Origin: Sipunculus nudus
Taxonomy: Eukaryota > Annelida > Sipuncula > Golfingiida > Sipunculidae
Direction: 5' to 3'
Length of the DNA stretch: 64,000 nucleotides
Assembly: GCA_026874595.1 (NCBI GenBank)
Contig: CM049316.1
Coordinates: 66,550,676 to 66,614,675 of the forward strand
The position numbers and the translations under genes are program-made. This document shows positions 1 to 10,695 of this stretch, piece by piece. The notes under the pieces were generated by a model. That model saw nothing but the letters and a program-made list of their open reading frames with translations. It was not told the DNA's origin and did no database searches. Within the stretch, counting starts at the first letter, position 1; every line of letters starts with the position of its first letter.

Positions 1-984
1 TTGCCGGGTTATCCTAAACTGCGGACATTCAAAACTGCAATATGTGATGCCTCTTTTAATATACGCTATATCGAGGATACGGGTTACCCTAACCCTTCAA
101 TCATGAAATACTCCAGTTAATGTATGTCACTATTCATATATTATATATCCTGGATAAGAGTTACCCATAGCCTTCGTATATGAAGTGTTTGTCACTATTA
201 ATATATGCTTTATCGGGGATACGGGTTACCCTAACCCTTCGGGCATGCAATACTCCAATAATTGTTTTCACTGTTAACATATGGTATATCCTGGATACGG
301 ACGACCCTAAGCCGTCGGACAGGAAATACTTCAGTAAGTGTTTGTCACTATTAATATATGATATATCCGAATACCGGTTACCCTAACCCTTAGGACATGA
401 AATAAATACATCAATAAGTGTTTGTCACTCTTAGTATTTGCTATATCCGGTATACGACTTACCATAACACGCCGACATATAATTCTTCAGTGGCGGTTTA
501 TCATTATTAATATATGCTATATCCGGAATACGGTTTGCCCTAACTCTTCGAGCATGAAATACTCCAGTAAGTTTTAGTCACGGTTAATGTATGTTTTATC
601 CGGGATACGGGTTACCCTGACCCATCGAGCCTGAAATACTCCAGTCAGTGTTTCCCACTGGTAATACATTTTATATCCGGGATACGGGTTACCCTAACCC
701 TTCGGGCATGAAATACTCTAGAAAGTGTTTTTACTATAAAAATATGCTATATCCGTGTTACGGGTTTCCCTAACACTGCGGACATCAATGCTCCAATAAG
801 TGTTTGTCACTATTAATATATGCAATACCCGGGATACAGGTTACCTTATCCCTTTGGTCATTAAATTCTAGAGGTATGTGTTTGAAAATATTTTATATGG
901 TATTTGCTGAATACGAGTTGCCCTAAGCCTTCGTTTATGAAATACTCCAATAAGTGTTCGTCACAATTATTTATTTTTATACTA
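1..984 (+). repeat. ~77 bp satellite array, forward arm, part 1
   Basis: Diverged head-to-tail monomers of about 76-77 bp; recurring anchors at 611, 688 and 764 give the period. Each carries a core like GGGTTACCCTAACCC, then a segment like CATGAAATACTCCAGTAAGT and an AT-rich stretch GTCACTATTAATATATGC. The array starts before the window. Short spurious ORFs here arise because the period lacks stops in some frames. The core holds a 6 bp inverted repeat (GGGTTA/TAACCC) around CCC and resembles 1.5 vertebrate-type telomere repeats on the other strand. Confidence 0.93.
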
Positions 985-1386
985 TTTTTGGTGGAGGTAA
1001 CCGCCTCCAATTTTTAATGCTAACTTAACTACGTATATATACATCTGCAGAAATCCGTTCCGGTTTCGGACTACGAGGCAGAGAGTATCACACGCTTCCT
1101 CTCATTTTATAACCTGGCATCAACTAGGCCCGATGACTACGGCACTTATGGGCCCTCGGTGGGTAATCGTTCTAATTGCTTGGTCATACTACGAGGAAAC
1201 TCCGAAACGCGTACTCGTTTGTGAGTGGAACACGGCAGTTGGGCATGGCCTTCCCATGATGCCGGCAGAACGCTCACCCGGGTGGGGGCCTACTGTCAAA
1301 AATCTCAACGCCTCGACTGAGATTCGAACTCACGATCTCCCAGCCTTGAGTACTGTGTTCTTTACTCTGAGCCACAGAAGCTGGTT
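985..1386 (-). mobile_element. tRNA-derived SINE inserted in the 77 bp satellite
   Basis: On the minus strand a tRNA-like head lies at about 1308-1382. It has an A box (TGGCTCAGAGT, 1364-1374) and a B box (AGTTCGAATCT, 1320-1330) at normal pol III promoter spacing. About 300 bp of non-satellite, GC-richer body follows, ending in a short hairpin (GGAGG...CCTCC, near 1000-1016) and an A/T-rich tail. Satellite monomers resume on both sides, so this is an insertion. Flanks TGTTCGTCACAATTA and TGTTTGTTACTATTA could be target duplications or simply monomer sequence. It is not a functional tRNA gene: the body continues past the acceptor and the family looks dispersed. Confidence 0.8.
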
Positions 1387-2480
1387 ATGTTTGTTACTAT
1401 TAATATATGCTTTATCCGGGATACGGGTTAGCCTAACCGTTCGAGCATGAAATACACCAGTAACACTGCAAGACAGTAGGTATATGTCACTATTATTATA
1501 TGGTATATCCGAGTTACGGGTTACCCTCACACTTCGGGCATGAAATAGTCCTGTTAGGAATTGTCACTTATACCCGGGATACGGGTTTGTCACTATTAGT
1601 ATGTGCTGTATCGGGTATACGAGATGCCGTAACACATCGACATGAATAATCGATAAGTGTTAGTCAATATTGATAAATACTATATCCGGAATACGGGTTA
1701 CCCTAACCCTTTGAGCATGAAATACTCCAGTAAGTGTTTGTTACTATTAATATATGCATTATCCGGGATACGGGCTACCGTTACACTTCGAACATGATAA
1801 TTCCGACAAGTGTTTGTCACTATTAATATATGCTATACCCAGGATACGGGTTACCTTTACCCTTCTGGCACGATATACTCCAGTAAATTTTTGTCACTAT
1901 TATTATATGGTTTATCCGTGTTACGGGTTACCCTGCGGACATGAAATACTCCAGTAAGTGATTGTCACTGTTAATATATGCTATACCCAGGATACGGGTA
2001 ACCCTAACACTGCGGACATGAAATATATTATATGGTTTATCCGTGTTACGGGTAACACTGCGGACATGAAATACTCCAGTAAGTGATTGTCACTGTTAAT
2101 ATATGCTATACCCAGGATACGGGTAACCCTAACACTGCGGACATGAAATACCTCAATAAGTGTTTGTCATTATTAATATATGAAATATCCGGGATACTGG
2201 TTACAATTAATATAGGCTCTACCGGGGAAAAGGGTTACCCTAACCCTTCTGGCATAAAATACTCAAGTAAGAGTTTTTTTTCACTATTAATATATGGTAT
2301 ATCCCGGATACGGACGACCTTAAGCCTTCGGACATGAAATAGTCCAGTTGGTGTTTGTCACTATTAATATATGCTATATCCGGGATACGGTTACCCTAAC
2401 CCTTAGGACATGAAATACTCCAGTAAGTGTTTGTCACTATAATATATATTATATCCATGATACAGGTTACCCTTATATTA
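1387..2480 (+). repeat. ~77 bp satellite array, forward arm, part 2
   Basis: This continues the same array after the SINE. A local higher-order duplication is visible near 1925-2165, where two successive blocks share GATACGGGTAACCCTAACACTG and its context. The array stops abruptly in a degenerate monomer at about 2465-2480 and passes into the boundary sequence. Confidence 0.92.
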
Positions 2481-2481
2481 C

Positions 2482-2556
2482 AATATATCCTGTAGAGACG
2501 CATTGATAGAACCGAAACAGCGATGAAATCAAGAAAGAGAAGTGAACAGCAAATGC
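2482..2556 (+). repeat. boundary sequence closing the satellite arm (copy 1)
   Basis: About 75 bp, from GTAGAGACGCATTGATAGAA to AACAGCAAATGCA. It recurs inverted at 6216-6296 with only small differences, again directly next to 77 bp satellite. In both places similarity stops at the same AGCAAATGCA, so this is a defined end of a satellite-bearing unit. Confidence 0.85.
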
Positions 2557-2845
2557 ATCTCACAAGAAACAGTTACTTTTTATTATGAATTTAATCATAT
2601 AAAATTTCTGCGAGATATAAATTATTCTAGAGTAATGCATCATTACTTGAAATCAGGACATTGGAATGAAATCTGGACAGTTCTGATCCTGGGAGTGTTA
2701 AATGTTCATCGAAATTTGAACTAATGCAAATCAGAAACTATCAATTATTTGAGAAATCAATGTTTTACAGACATAGCATGTGAACAACCCCTAAATAAAT
2801 GTGCAATAAACAGAAGATTCATATAAGAACTATTCGGCCATTAAT
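2557..2845. other. AT-rich spacer, nothing recognised
   Basis: No repeat, coding signal or RNA gene is apparent. A 60-codon open frame here shows no family motif and is probably chance. Confidence 0.5.
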
Positions 2846-4380
2846 TTGATAATGTCACTCTGTCGTTATATTTATAGCGGTTGTGAGAGAGGTCATGAAA
2901 CCCGACTTCTATGCCTCGACGCATCAAGGGCTTTCGACAGGGTGTGGCATAAAGGATTACTTTATAAACTAGAATGCTTCGGAATAACGGGGTCTCTGCT
3001 TAAATTTATTGAAAGCTATTTAACTAATTGCAAACCATGCGTTGTTCTAGATGGCTCACATATATTCATGTGTCACGCAGGCTTCTATACTGGGGCTACT
3101 CTTGTTTTCTTGTTATGTAAACGATTTTGACTTGCACATGGAAAAAAATATGTAAGCTGATGACACCTGTATATATTCTGTTACTGATAACACAGGTGAG
3201 TCACCGGATTCTCTAAGACTTGCAGCGCTTAAGCCAATAGGCTTACAAATGGCATTTAGAGTTCAACCCGACAAAAACTAAAGTTATAAGACTTTCAAGT
3301 AAAAGGTCGTACAATATTCATCCACTGCTGTATTTTGATGACGTCAAACTGACTGACGTTAGCAGCGTCAAACACCTCGGCCGGGATATACTTACTAAAA
3401 ACTTGTCATCATCCGAACACATTAATAATTTATGTCTTAAAACTTCCATAAAAAATTGCCATTTTATTCCATTTTAAAATATTATAAATTCAAGATATCT
3501 ATGAAAATACTGGAACGGTTGTAGAAATCAATGGTTCTTCCGGTTTTAGAATACGGGTCACAAGTATTTAACAGCTGCATAGCGAAACAAAGTAATCAAT
3601 AAGAAAGCATCCAAAGAAGAGCCGCACGTATCTGCACAGGCGCTTTAATCACAACAAGCCAAAAAAATGTACGATGAGCTGCATTGGCCTCAACTCTCCT
3701 TCAGGAGAGATTTCCAAATACTTCTCAAATTTTACATAATGGTCAATAACCTATCGCCAATTTATTAGAGGAAACTAATTCCAGAGACGCGCGCGATTCC
3801 AAATCTTATAATCTACGAAATAAACACAACATATATACACCACTTTGAGAAAAGAACAATATAAAAGATATTTTTTTGCCTAGTGCATGTGAAAGATGAA
3901 ATAAATTGCCCATTGAAATAAAAAATATTAATTGTCTTAAATCTTTCAAGCGCGCCCTGAAAATTAATTTATTCAAAACAAAGAAAAACGAAGGCACATG
4001 TTTCTGTTTTCCCGCCAGAAAAGACGAGAATATCATTAATAGATAAAGATTCGGAACTTTTCCCTTGAATCAGTACTTCTTTAAAATCGGGAAAACGGAG
4101 AGTCCATTATGTAACTTTACAGCAGCTGAAGAAAGCACGGAACACTACAATGTTCAAGGTACAGCCGATGTCGATCCGACATGTTCGCGTTCATTAAAAC
4201 AGCGTTTGACGAAGAAAAATACGACGCAAATTTCTTTATCAGACTTGATCCTACAACTAAAACTGAAAACGAAAAGTTAAAAGAATTCATATTCCATGGG
4301 AGAAATGCCGCATCAGACTTTCTAAAAGATAAGATACGCATAGCCTTAACACGGTTTACTACACAAACTAAACGTTTTTA
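2846..4380 (+). pseudogene. decayed non-LTR retrotransposon reverse transcriptase (CR1/Jockey-like), 3' half
   Basis: Conceptual translation across several frames follows the second half of a LINE RT in order. The palm motif LDASRAFDRVWHKGLLYKL lies near 2900-2970. A VNDF/ADDT active-site block lies near 3110-3165. An IQRRAARICTG block lies near 3610-3640, with FRRDFQILLKFYIM just after 3700. The C-terminal WNKLPIEIKNI block lies near 3900-3930 and a cysteine/histidine tail (ESPLCNF...EHY) near 4095-4150. At least five frameshifts or stops interrupt it, and the 5' half including endonuclease is absent, as expected for 5'-truncated LINE insertions. The CR1/Jockey-like assignment is by motif style only. 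It sits between the two inverted satellite arms. Confidence 0.82.
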
Positions 4381-4865
4381 AATGATACCATGTATGTATC
4401 ACAGTGCTTCACTACTTATTATATGGAACCCGCTTCTAGTGCAGTATATAATTAACGGTTAACCTTCATGTATTGTTTTAACGTCTGTTTATGTTCAGTC
4501 AATCTGTAAGATTATTTGTCGCCTATATTATGTTGTATATATTGTATCTCATGCTGATATGTCACCTTATGCTTAAATGTCACCTTATGCTTAAATGTAT
4601 ATATGTTGTTATCGTCATTGTTAATATGTTACATGTTTACAGGAGAGCATTTCTGTTGGCCAATGGCTAATTTGTAATCCTGCTAATATAAATGTTCAAA
4701 CAACGCAGGTTTTGTAAGAGAAGGGCTGCAAAGGTTTGGAACAAGTGTTTTTTTTTTATAAATTAAATGTTAATATATCATTAGTGATTATTTGAAAAAA
4801 AAAATTCAGTGAACTGAAGCATATATTATTCAAGAATTATGTATATGAAAAGTCAGTAACAAGCA
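4381..4865 (+). other. probable LINE 3' tail and AT-rich spacer
   Basis: Non-coding sequence follows the last RT-like codons. An 18 bp direct duplication (GTCACCTTATGCTTAAAT) lies at about 4561-4598. No clean poly(A) or terminal repeat marks the end of the LINE. Confidence 0.4.
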
Positions 4866-6175
4866 CTTGCTATCTCGCAGGTCTGTTTTGCTACCATACG
4901 CATTGCGCTTTGCTGTCTCTAGTTAATATGCGCCGGTCAATATGTTACTCTGCGACTACTAATTCCTAACACGCCTATTAAAAAGCTTGCTGCAGGCCTA
5001 TCCGGGCGACCTATGGCTACAAAGACTTGCACTTAAACGAAAGCAGCAAAAGTTTCGATTGCAATAGATAGCCTCCATTTGGTTCTCGCTACCTCGCAAA
5101 TCTGATTTGCTACTGCGCATATTGCGCATTGTAATCGCAGCTAAATATGGTCAATGGCACTTGCCACCGCGCAAATCTGTTTGCTACTTTGCGACAGTTA
5201 ATTATATCGCGCATATTGCTCTGAGTGGTCTTGTCCGGGCGACCTCTGGCAGCAAAGACTTGCACTACGTCAACAATAGCAGATTTTGCGATCGCAAATT
5301 CATAGTTCTCATGGTAGCAGGTAACAACAACTTGCTACCGCGCAGGTCTGTTTGTTACCGCGACCATTGCGTATCGCGATCGCAGCTGAATATGACCCAT
5401 GGCATTCGCTACCGCGCAGATCTGTTTCCTACTTTGCGACAGTTAATTGCTACCGCGCATATTGCTTTGAGTGGTCGTGTCCCAGCGACCTCTGACAGGA
5501 AAGACTTACACTACGTTAATAGTAGCAGATTTTGCGATCGCAAAGACATAGTCCCCATTCTTTGGAGCTGACAGCAACTTGTTACCGAGCAGGTATGTTT
5601 GCTACCGCGCACATTGCGCATTGTGATCGAATTTTATATGACCAACGACCTTTGCTACTGCGCAAATCTGATTGCCACCTTGCGACAATTAATTGCTACC
5701 GCGCATTTCGCTTTGAGTGGTCAGGCCGGGCGACCTCTGGCAGCAAAGACTTTCACTACGTCAATAGAAGCAGATTTTGCTACCATAGCCGCCATGATAG
5801 CAATGACTGCCACTTGCTAGCGCGCAGGTCTGATTTGCTACCGCGCACTTTGCACAAATAAGCGGTCTGTGCATAGGTTACATGGGTAGCAATGACAGCC
5901 ATTTGCTACCGCGCAGGTCTGATTTGCTACCGCGCACTTTGCGGGTACAAACCGGTCAATGTCTGATGGTAGCAAGTCAAGTGGCAGCACATTGCGCGAT
6001 GTGGCAAGCTATGCGCAAGGGTAGCAAATGCTAATGTGCGACTACTATTTGCTAGCGCGCACTTTGCGCTCAATAGCGCATAATAGTAGCAAGGTGAGTG
6101 GATGCTGAGTGCGCGTTGTACCGGGCTATGCGCAATGGTAGCAAAGAATGCCATAGATCAGTCTGAAAAGCCGAC
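4866..6175 (+). repeat. ~245 bp satellite rich in TTGCTACCGCGCA motifs
   Basis: The anchor GCTACCGCGCAGGTCTG recurs near 4868, 5089, 5335, 5581 and 5815, giving a period near 245 bp with shorter ~72 bp sub-blocks (5089/5161, 5335/5404, 5581/5651). Monomers are GC-richer than the surroundings and carry GCGATCGC and GGTAGCAA/TTGCTACC on both strands. Long open frames here are repeat artefacts. Confidence 0.9.
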
Positions 6176-6215
6176 AGGTTCCCGCATACATGATTCATAA
6201 TATATAGTCACAGAA

Positions 6216-6296
6216 CTGCATTTGCTGTTCACCTCTCTTTCATGATTACATCACTGTTGTCGGTTCTATCGATGTGTCTCTTCATGATTTATTGAA
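6216..6296 (-). repeat. boundary sequence closing the inverted satellite arm (copy 2)
   Basis: Reverse complement of the 2482-2556 boundary, with the same terminal AGCAAATGCA and the same junction to 77 bp satellite. It shows that the two satellite arms are one unit present in opposite orientations. Confidence 0.85.
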
Positions 6297-7217
6297 TATA
6301 GGGTAACCTGTATCCCGGATATAGCATATATTAATAGTGACAAACACTTACTGTAGTATTTCATGCCTGAAGGATTATGGTAACCCGTTCAGCGGTTACA
6401 ACATATGTTAATAGTGACAAACACTTTTTTGGAGTATTTCCTGCCCGAAGGGTTACGGTAATCTATATTCCTGATAGAGCAAATATCAAAAGCAATAAAC
6501 ACTTACTGTAATATTGCATGACCAATAGGTTAGGGTAACTCGTATTTGGATAAAGCATATATTAATAGTGACAAACACTTACTGGATTCTCAGCCCAAAG
6601 GGTAAGGGTTTCCCTTATCCCGGATATAGTACATATTAAAAGTGACAAACACTTACTGGAGTATTTTAGCCCTACGGTTTAGGGTAACCTGTATCCTGGA
6701 TATATCATATATTAATAATGACAAACACTTAATGGAGTATACCATTCTCGAATGTTAAGCGTAACCCGTATCCCGGATACAGCATTTATAAATAACAACA
6801 AACGCTTACTGAAGTATTTCATGTCGAAGGATTGTGGTAACTCGTATACCGGATAAAACAAATACTATTAGTGACAAACCCTTACTGGAGTATTTCATGC
6901 TCGAAGGGTTAGGGTAATCCGTATTCGAATATAGCATATATTAATAGTGGCGAGCACTTACTGGAATCTTTCATGCCAAAAGCGATAGGGTTACCCGTAT
7001 CCCTGATATAGTGCATATCAAGAGTGACAAACACTTACTGGAGTATTTCATATCCGGAGGGTTAGGGTAGCCCGTATCCGGGATATAGAATATATTAATA
7101 GTGACAAACACTTACCCTGGAAACGGATATAGCATATATTAATTCTTAAAAAAAAAAAAACAGTGACAAACACTTACTGGAGTATTTAATTCCTGAAGGG
7201 TTAGGGTAACTCGAGCT
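6297..7217 (-). repeat. ~77 bp satellite array, inverted arm
   Basis: About a dozen monomers of the satellite seen at 1-2480, in opposite orientation; the plus strand here reads GGGTTAGGGTAACCC. An A12 tract near 7148 and a short truncated monomer near 7110-7140 interrupt it. It ends at a GGGTTAGGGTAAC core directly against the 138 bp array. Confidence 0.92.
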
Positions 7218-9245
7218 GGCCGCTCACATGTCCACCCCGCCCCCCCCCAGGCGGCAATTGTAACACTGATTGCGATGCTACCAAAAATGTTAACCCCTCC
7301 TAAAGTTTTTAGGGTAGCAAATAGCTGCTATTTGCGCGTGCGATTCATAAGGCCTCTGTGGTTGTTTGCTCTCACGTCCACTCCCCTAGCGGCTGTCATA
7401 ACACTCAAAGCGATGCTACCAAAAATTTTAACACCTCCTAAAATTGTTAGGGTTGCAAATAGCTGCTTTTGCGTGTGCGATTCATAGGGGCCCTTCTGTC
7501 TGCCTGCTGCCATTTCCACTCATAGCTACCATAAATTTTACCCCCTCCCAATTCTTTTAAGGTAGCAATTACTAGCAATTTGCTCATGCCCCTGTGGCTG
7601 GCTGCTCACATGTCCACTCCCCCTGGCGGCAGTCTTGATACTTTTTATGGCAGCATATAGCTGCTATATGCATGTGCGATTCATTGGGCCTATCTGGTAG
7701 TCCACTCTTTTGTCCACTCACCCTGGCAGCAGTAATAACACTCAAACCGACGCTACCATCAATTTTACCCCTCCCAATTTTTTAGGGTAGCAAATAGCTG
7801 TTATTTCCGCGTGCGATTCATGGAGGCCCATTGTCTGCCGCTTTTATGTCCACTCCTCCTGGCGGCATTCTTAACACTCATTGCGATGCTACCATAAATT
7901 TTACCCCCTCCCAAATTTGTTGGGTAGCAAATAGTTGCAATTTGCGCGTGCGATTCACGGGGCCCCTGTGACTGGCCGCTCACGTGTCATCTCCCCTTGG
8001 CGGCATTCGTAACACTCAATGCGATGCTACCAAAAATTTTAACTCCTCCTAAATTCTTAAAGGTAGCAGTAGCTGCTGTTTGCGCCTGCGATTCATTAAG
8101 CCTCTGTGGTAGTCCGCTCCCATGTCCATTCCCCCTGGCGGCAGTAGTAACACTCAATGCGATGCTACCAAAAATTGTAAACCCTCCTAAATGTTTTATG
8201 GTTGCATTGCATATAGCTGCTATTTGCATGTGCGATTCATGGGGCCTATGTGGTCCTAGGCTCTCATTTCCACTCACCCTGGCGGCAGTCTTTACACTTT
8301 TTATGGTAGCAAATAGCTGCTATCTGCGCTTGCGATTCGTGGGGCCCTTCTGGCAGGCCGCTGATATCTCCATTCCACCTGGGGGCAGTAGTTAAAATTT
8401 ATGGTAGCAAATAGCTGCTATTTGCGCTTCCGATTCAGGAGGGTCCTTCTTGCAGGCCGCTGAGATCTCTACTCCTCCTGGCGGCAGTCCTGACACTTTT
8501 TATGGTAGCAAATAGCTGCTATTTGCGTGTGCGGCTCATGGGGTCCCCTCTGGCAGCCCGCTTTGATATCAAATTACCCTGGCGGCAGCCTTGAACCTTA
8601 TTATGGTAGCAAACAACTGTTATTTACGCTTCCAATTCATTGGGGCCTTTCTGGCTGGCCGCTGAAATCTCCACTCCCCCTTGGGGCAGTCTTGACACAT
8701 TTTTGTATAACAAATGGTTGCTATTTTTAGGGTGCTACCATCACTTTTACCCCTCCCAATTTTTTAGGGTAGCAAATAGCTGCTATTTGCGCGTGCGATT
8801 CATGGGGCCCCTTTGTCTGTCCGCTCTTACGTCCACTCCCCCTGGCGGCATTCTTAACGCTCAATGCGATGCTTCCATAAATTTTACCCCCTCCCTAATT
8901 TTTAGGGTAGCAAATAGCTGCTATTTGCGTGTGAGATTCATGGGAGCCCCTCTGTCTGCCCACTCTCATGTCTACTCCCGATTGTGGCAATCATAACACT
9001 CAATGCGATGCTACCATAAATTTTACCCCCTCCCATGTTTTTTAAGGGTAGCAAATAGCTGCTATTTGCGCGTGCGATTCATGGGGTCCCTCTGTCTGCC
9101 CGCTCTCATGTCCACTCACCCTGGCGGCAGTCTTAACACTCAATGCGATGCTACCATAAATTTTACCTCCTCCAAATTTTTAGGGTAGCAAATAGCTGCT
9201 ATTTGCGCGTGCGATTCAGTTGGGCCCCTCTGCAGGCTGCTAAGA
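7218..9245 (+). repeat. ~138 bp satellite with a central CAAATAGC/GCTATTTG palindrome
   Basis: The anchor GGGTAGCAAATAGCTGC recurs about sixteen times between 7311 and 9184, at steps of ~138 bp and, from ~8200 to ~8610, ~100 bp. Short monomers lack the ATAAATTTTACCCCCTCCC segment, so two length variants exist. Each core contains the 17 bp palindrome CAAATAGC-T-GCTATTTG. A C-rich segment follows (CCACTCCCCCTGGCGGCAG). Open frames repeating the same peptide are satellite artefacts. Confidence 0.93.
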
Positions 9246-10215
9246 CTTCCACTTCCCCCGACGGCAATAATGAGAAACTGCCTGTGAAAATCCGGAAAGT
9301 CCCATAAGCTGAACTACAGGCCGCTACCGACAGTTCCCCGCCTTTCTTACGTGCAAGCATGATTTTCTCATAATCGTTTCACAGTAGGCGAGCTCATTTA
9401 GTATGCATGCATTGAACGCTAGCTCTCCATAATATTGAAAGGCGATATGCCAGAGGCGTTGTCAGGATGTATGACTTAGGCAGGGGTATATATGTTCAGG
9501 TAACCATAGGAAAACCACAATCTACTAGGTGAGTAATCTACGTAGTGGCGTAAGGAGTTTGACAATCCAGTGGATTGCTAGGGATTGTCAGAGAATAGAT
9601 TAACAGAGGGACAGTTTCCGGGGGTAATGACAGTCAAAGTCTAAAGGCGGTCAGTGTGACTCACAAAAGGACCTGTGGGAATATGTTTACAGACTGACTT
9701 TTAAATAACTGATAATCATCAGTCGTGGTAAAGCCGCGGAACCGACCAAAGGACTATACATTCGCTGATCTTTTCCTGGAACCGAAAAATTACTCCAGTT
9801 GTGTCATGTTCGTGTACGTTTACTGGTATTATCCTTGGTGCTTGACAGTGGCGGCTGCGTGCCTTACGGAAACTGTCATCGTGGTACGACAGTGGAGAAT
9901 ATTAGCATATCAGTCTGTGAAAGTGATTTCCTAGGAGAGAGACCGTGGTGAACCAGTGATTTCCCCGGCGAAGAGAAATGCCAGTGTTTATTGTTGCTGG
10001 TTACAAGGAAATAGGAAAAAAAATTCTTAGACAATCACGTGCGCGCCGGTTATGACACCGCCAGACCAGGCTTCAGTGTGAGGAGAACGTTCTGTGTTGT
10101 GTTGAAATAACATGTAACCGGATTGGGATTAAACCGGAATCTGTGCTGTTTCAATAAATAGGATTCAGTGAGAATTGTAAGTTATTGTATATTATTATAT
10201 TATACTGTTCACGTT
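9246..10215. other. unassigned unique sequence, possibly an LTR end
   Basis: No coding region is supported. The last ~250 bp contain CAATAAATAGG (poly(A)-signal-like) and end in CACGTTACACA just before the duplicated segment. That is the look of an R-U5 end of an LTR, but I could not find the matching 5' end, a primer-binding site or a second LTR. Confidence 0.3.
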
Positions 10216-10614
10216 ACACATACCTTGTTCATTTCTTTAGTGTACATTTCTTTAATTCTTTAATGCGCGAGCTTCATACATTTCAATTCCCCGTTAAAAG
10301 AACCTGGAAGTCCATTCTTTCGGGGGTGCGACATTGATGCAGGGCGTAATTTGTAGCTGTTGTCAAGAACTTTCAAAGTTTACATCAGGGCATGATGGGG
10401 GTTCTCAGGAGACCTAAATAGAGAGGATGCAGATACTAAGGACTCAATGCTACAGAACTTCGGAAATCTGACCCTTAGAAAGACATACACTTTCAGCATT
10501 AGCCCTGGAAGAATTGGTTTAGATCTAGTTGTTGTATTTTTCTTTTCTTTTTAAAACCCAGAGTGTGTGTTATGACCTCTGGAGATAAAGATCCAGGTGA
10601 GGGTCGTGGCCGTA

Positions 10615-10695
10615 GCTGCATATATACATACTTATACATACTTACATACGTACATACATACGCGCACATACACATACATTTATACATATATTCCG
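10615..10695 (+). repeat. CATA/TACA microsatellite (copy A)
   Basis: Imperfect tetranucleotide run of CATA/TACA type (TATACATACTTACATACG and similar). It is conserved at 20099-20179 in copy B. The ORF on the opposite strand is this repeat translated. Confidence 0.85.

Noticed and set aside
1308-1382. tRNA gene on the minus strand
   Set aside because: A and B boxes are present, but the acceptor stem does not close convincingly and the sequence continues into a SINE body; called as the SINE head.
5107-5861. Open frames of 109-154 codons
   Set aside because: They are translations of the 245 bp satellite and repeat the same peptides with its period.
7997-9188. Several open frames of 60-130 codons
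   Set aside because: Satellite-derived; the same AIAAICMCDS/VANSCYLRVRF peptides repeat at 138 bp period.
4866-9245. CRISPR-like array
   Set aside because: Regular spacing, but units are diverged head-to-tail satellites without unique spacers, in a eukaryotic setting.
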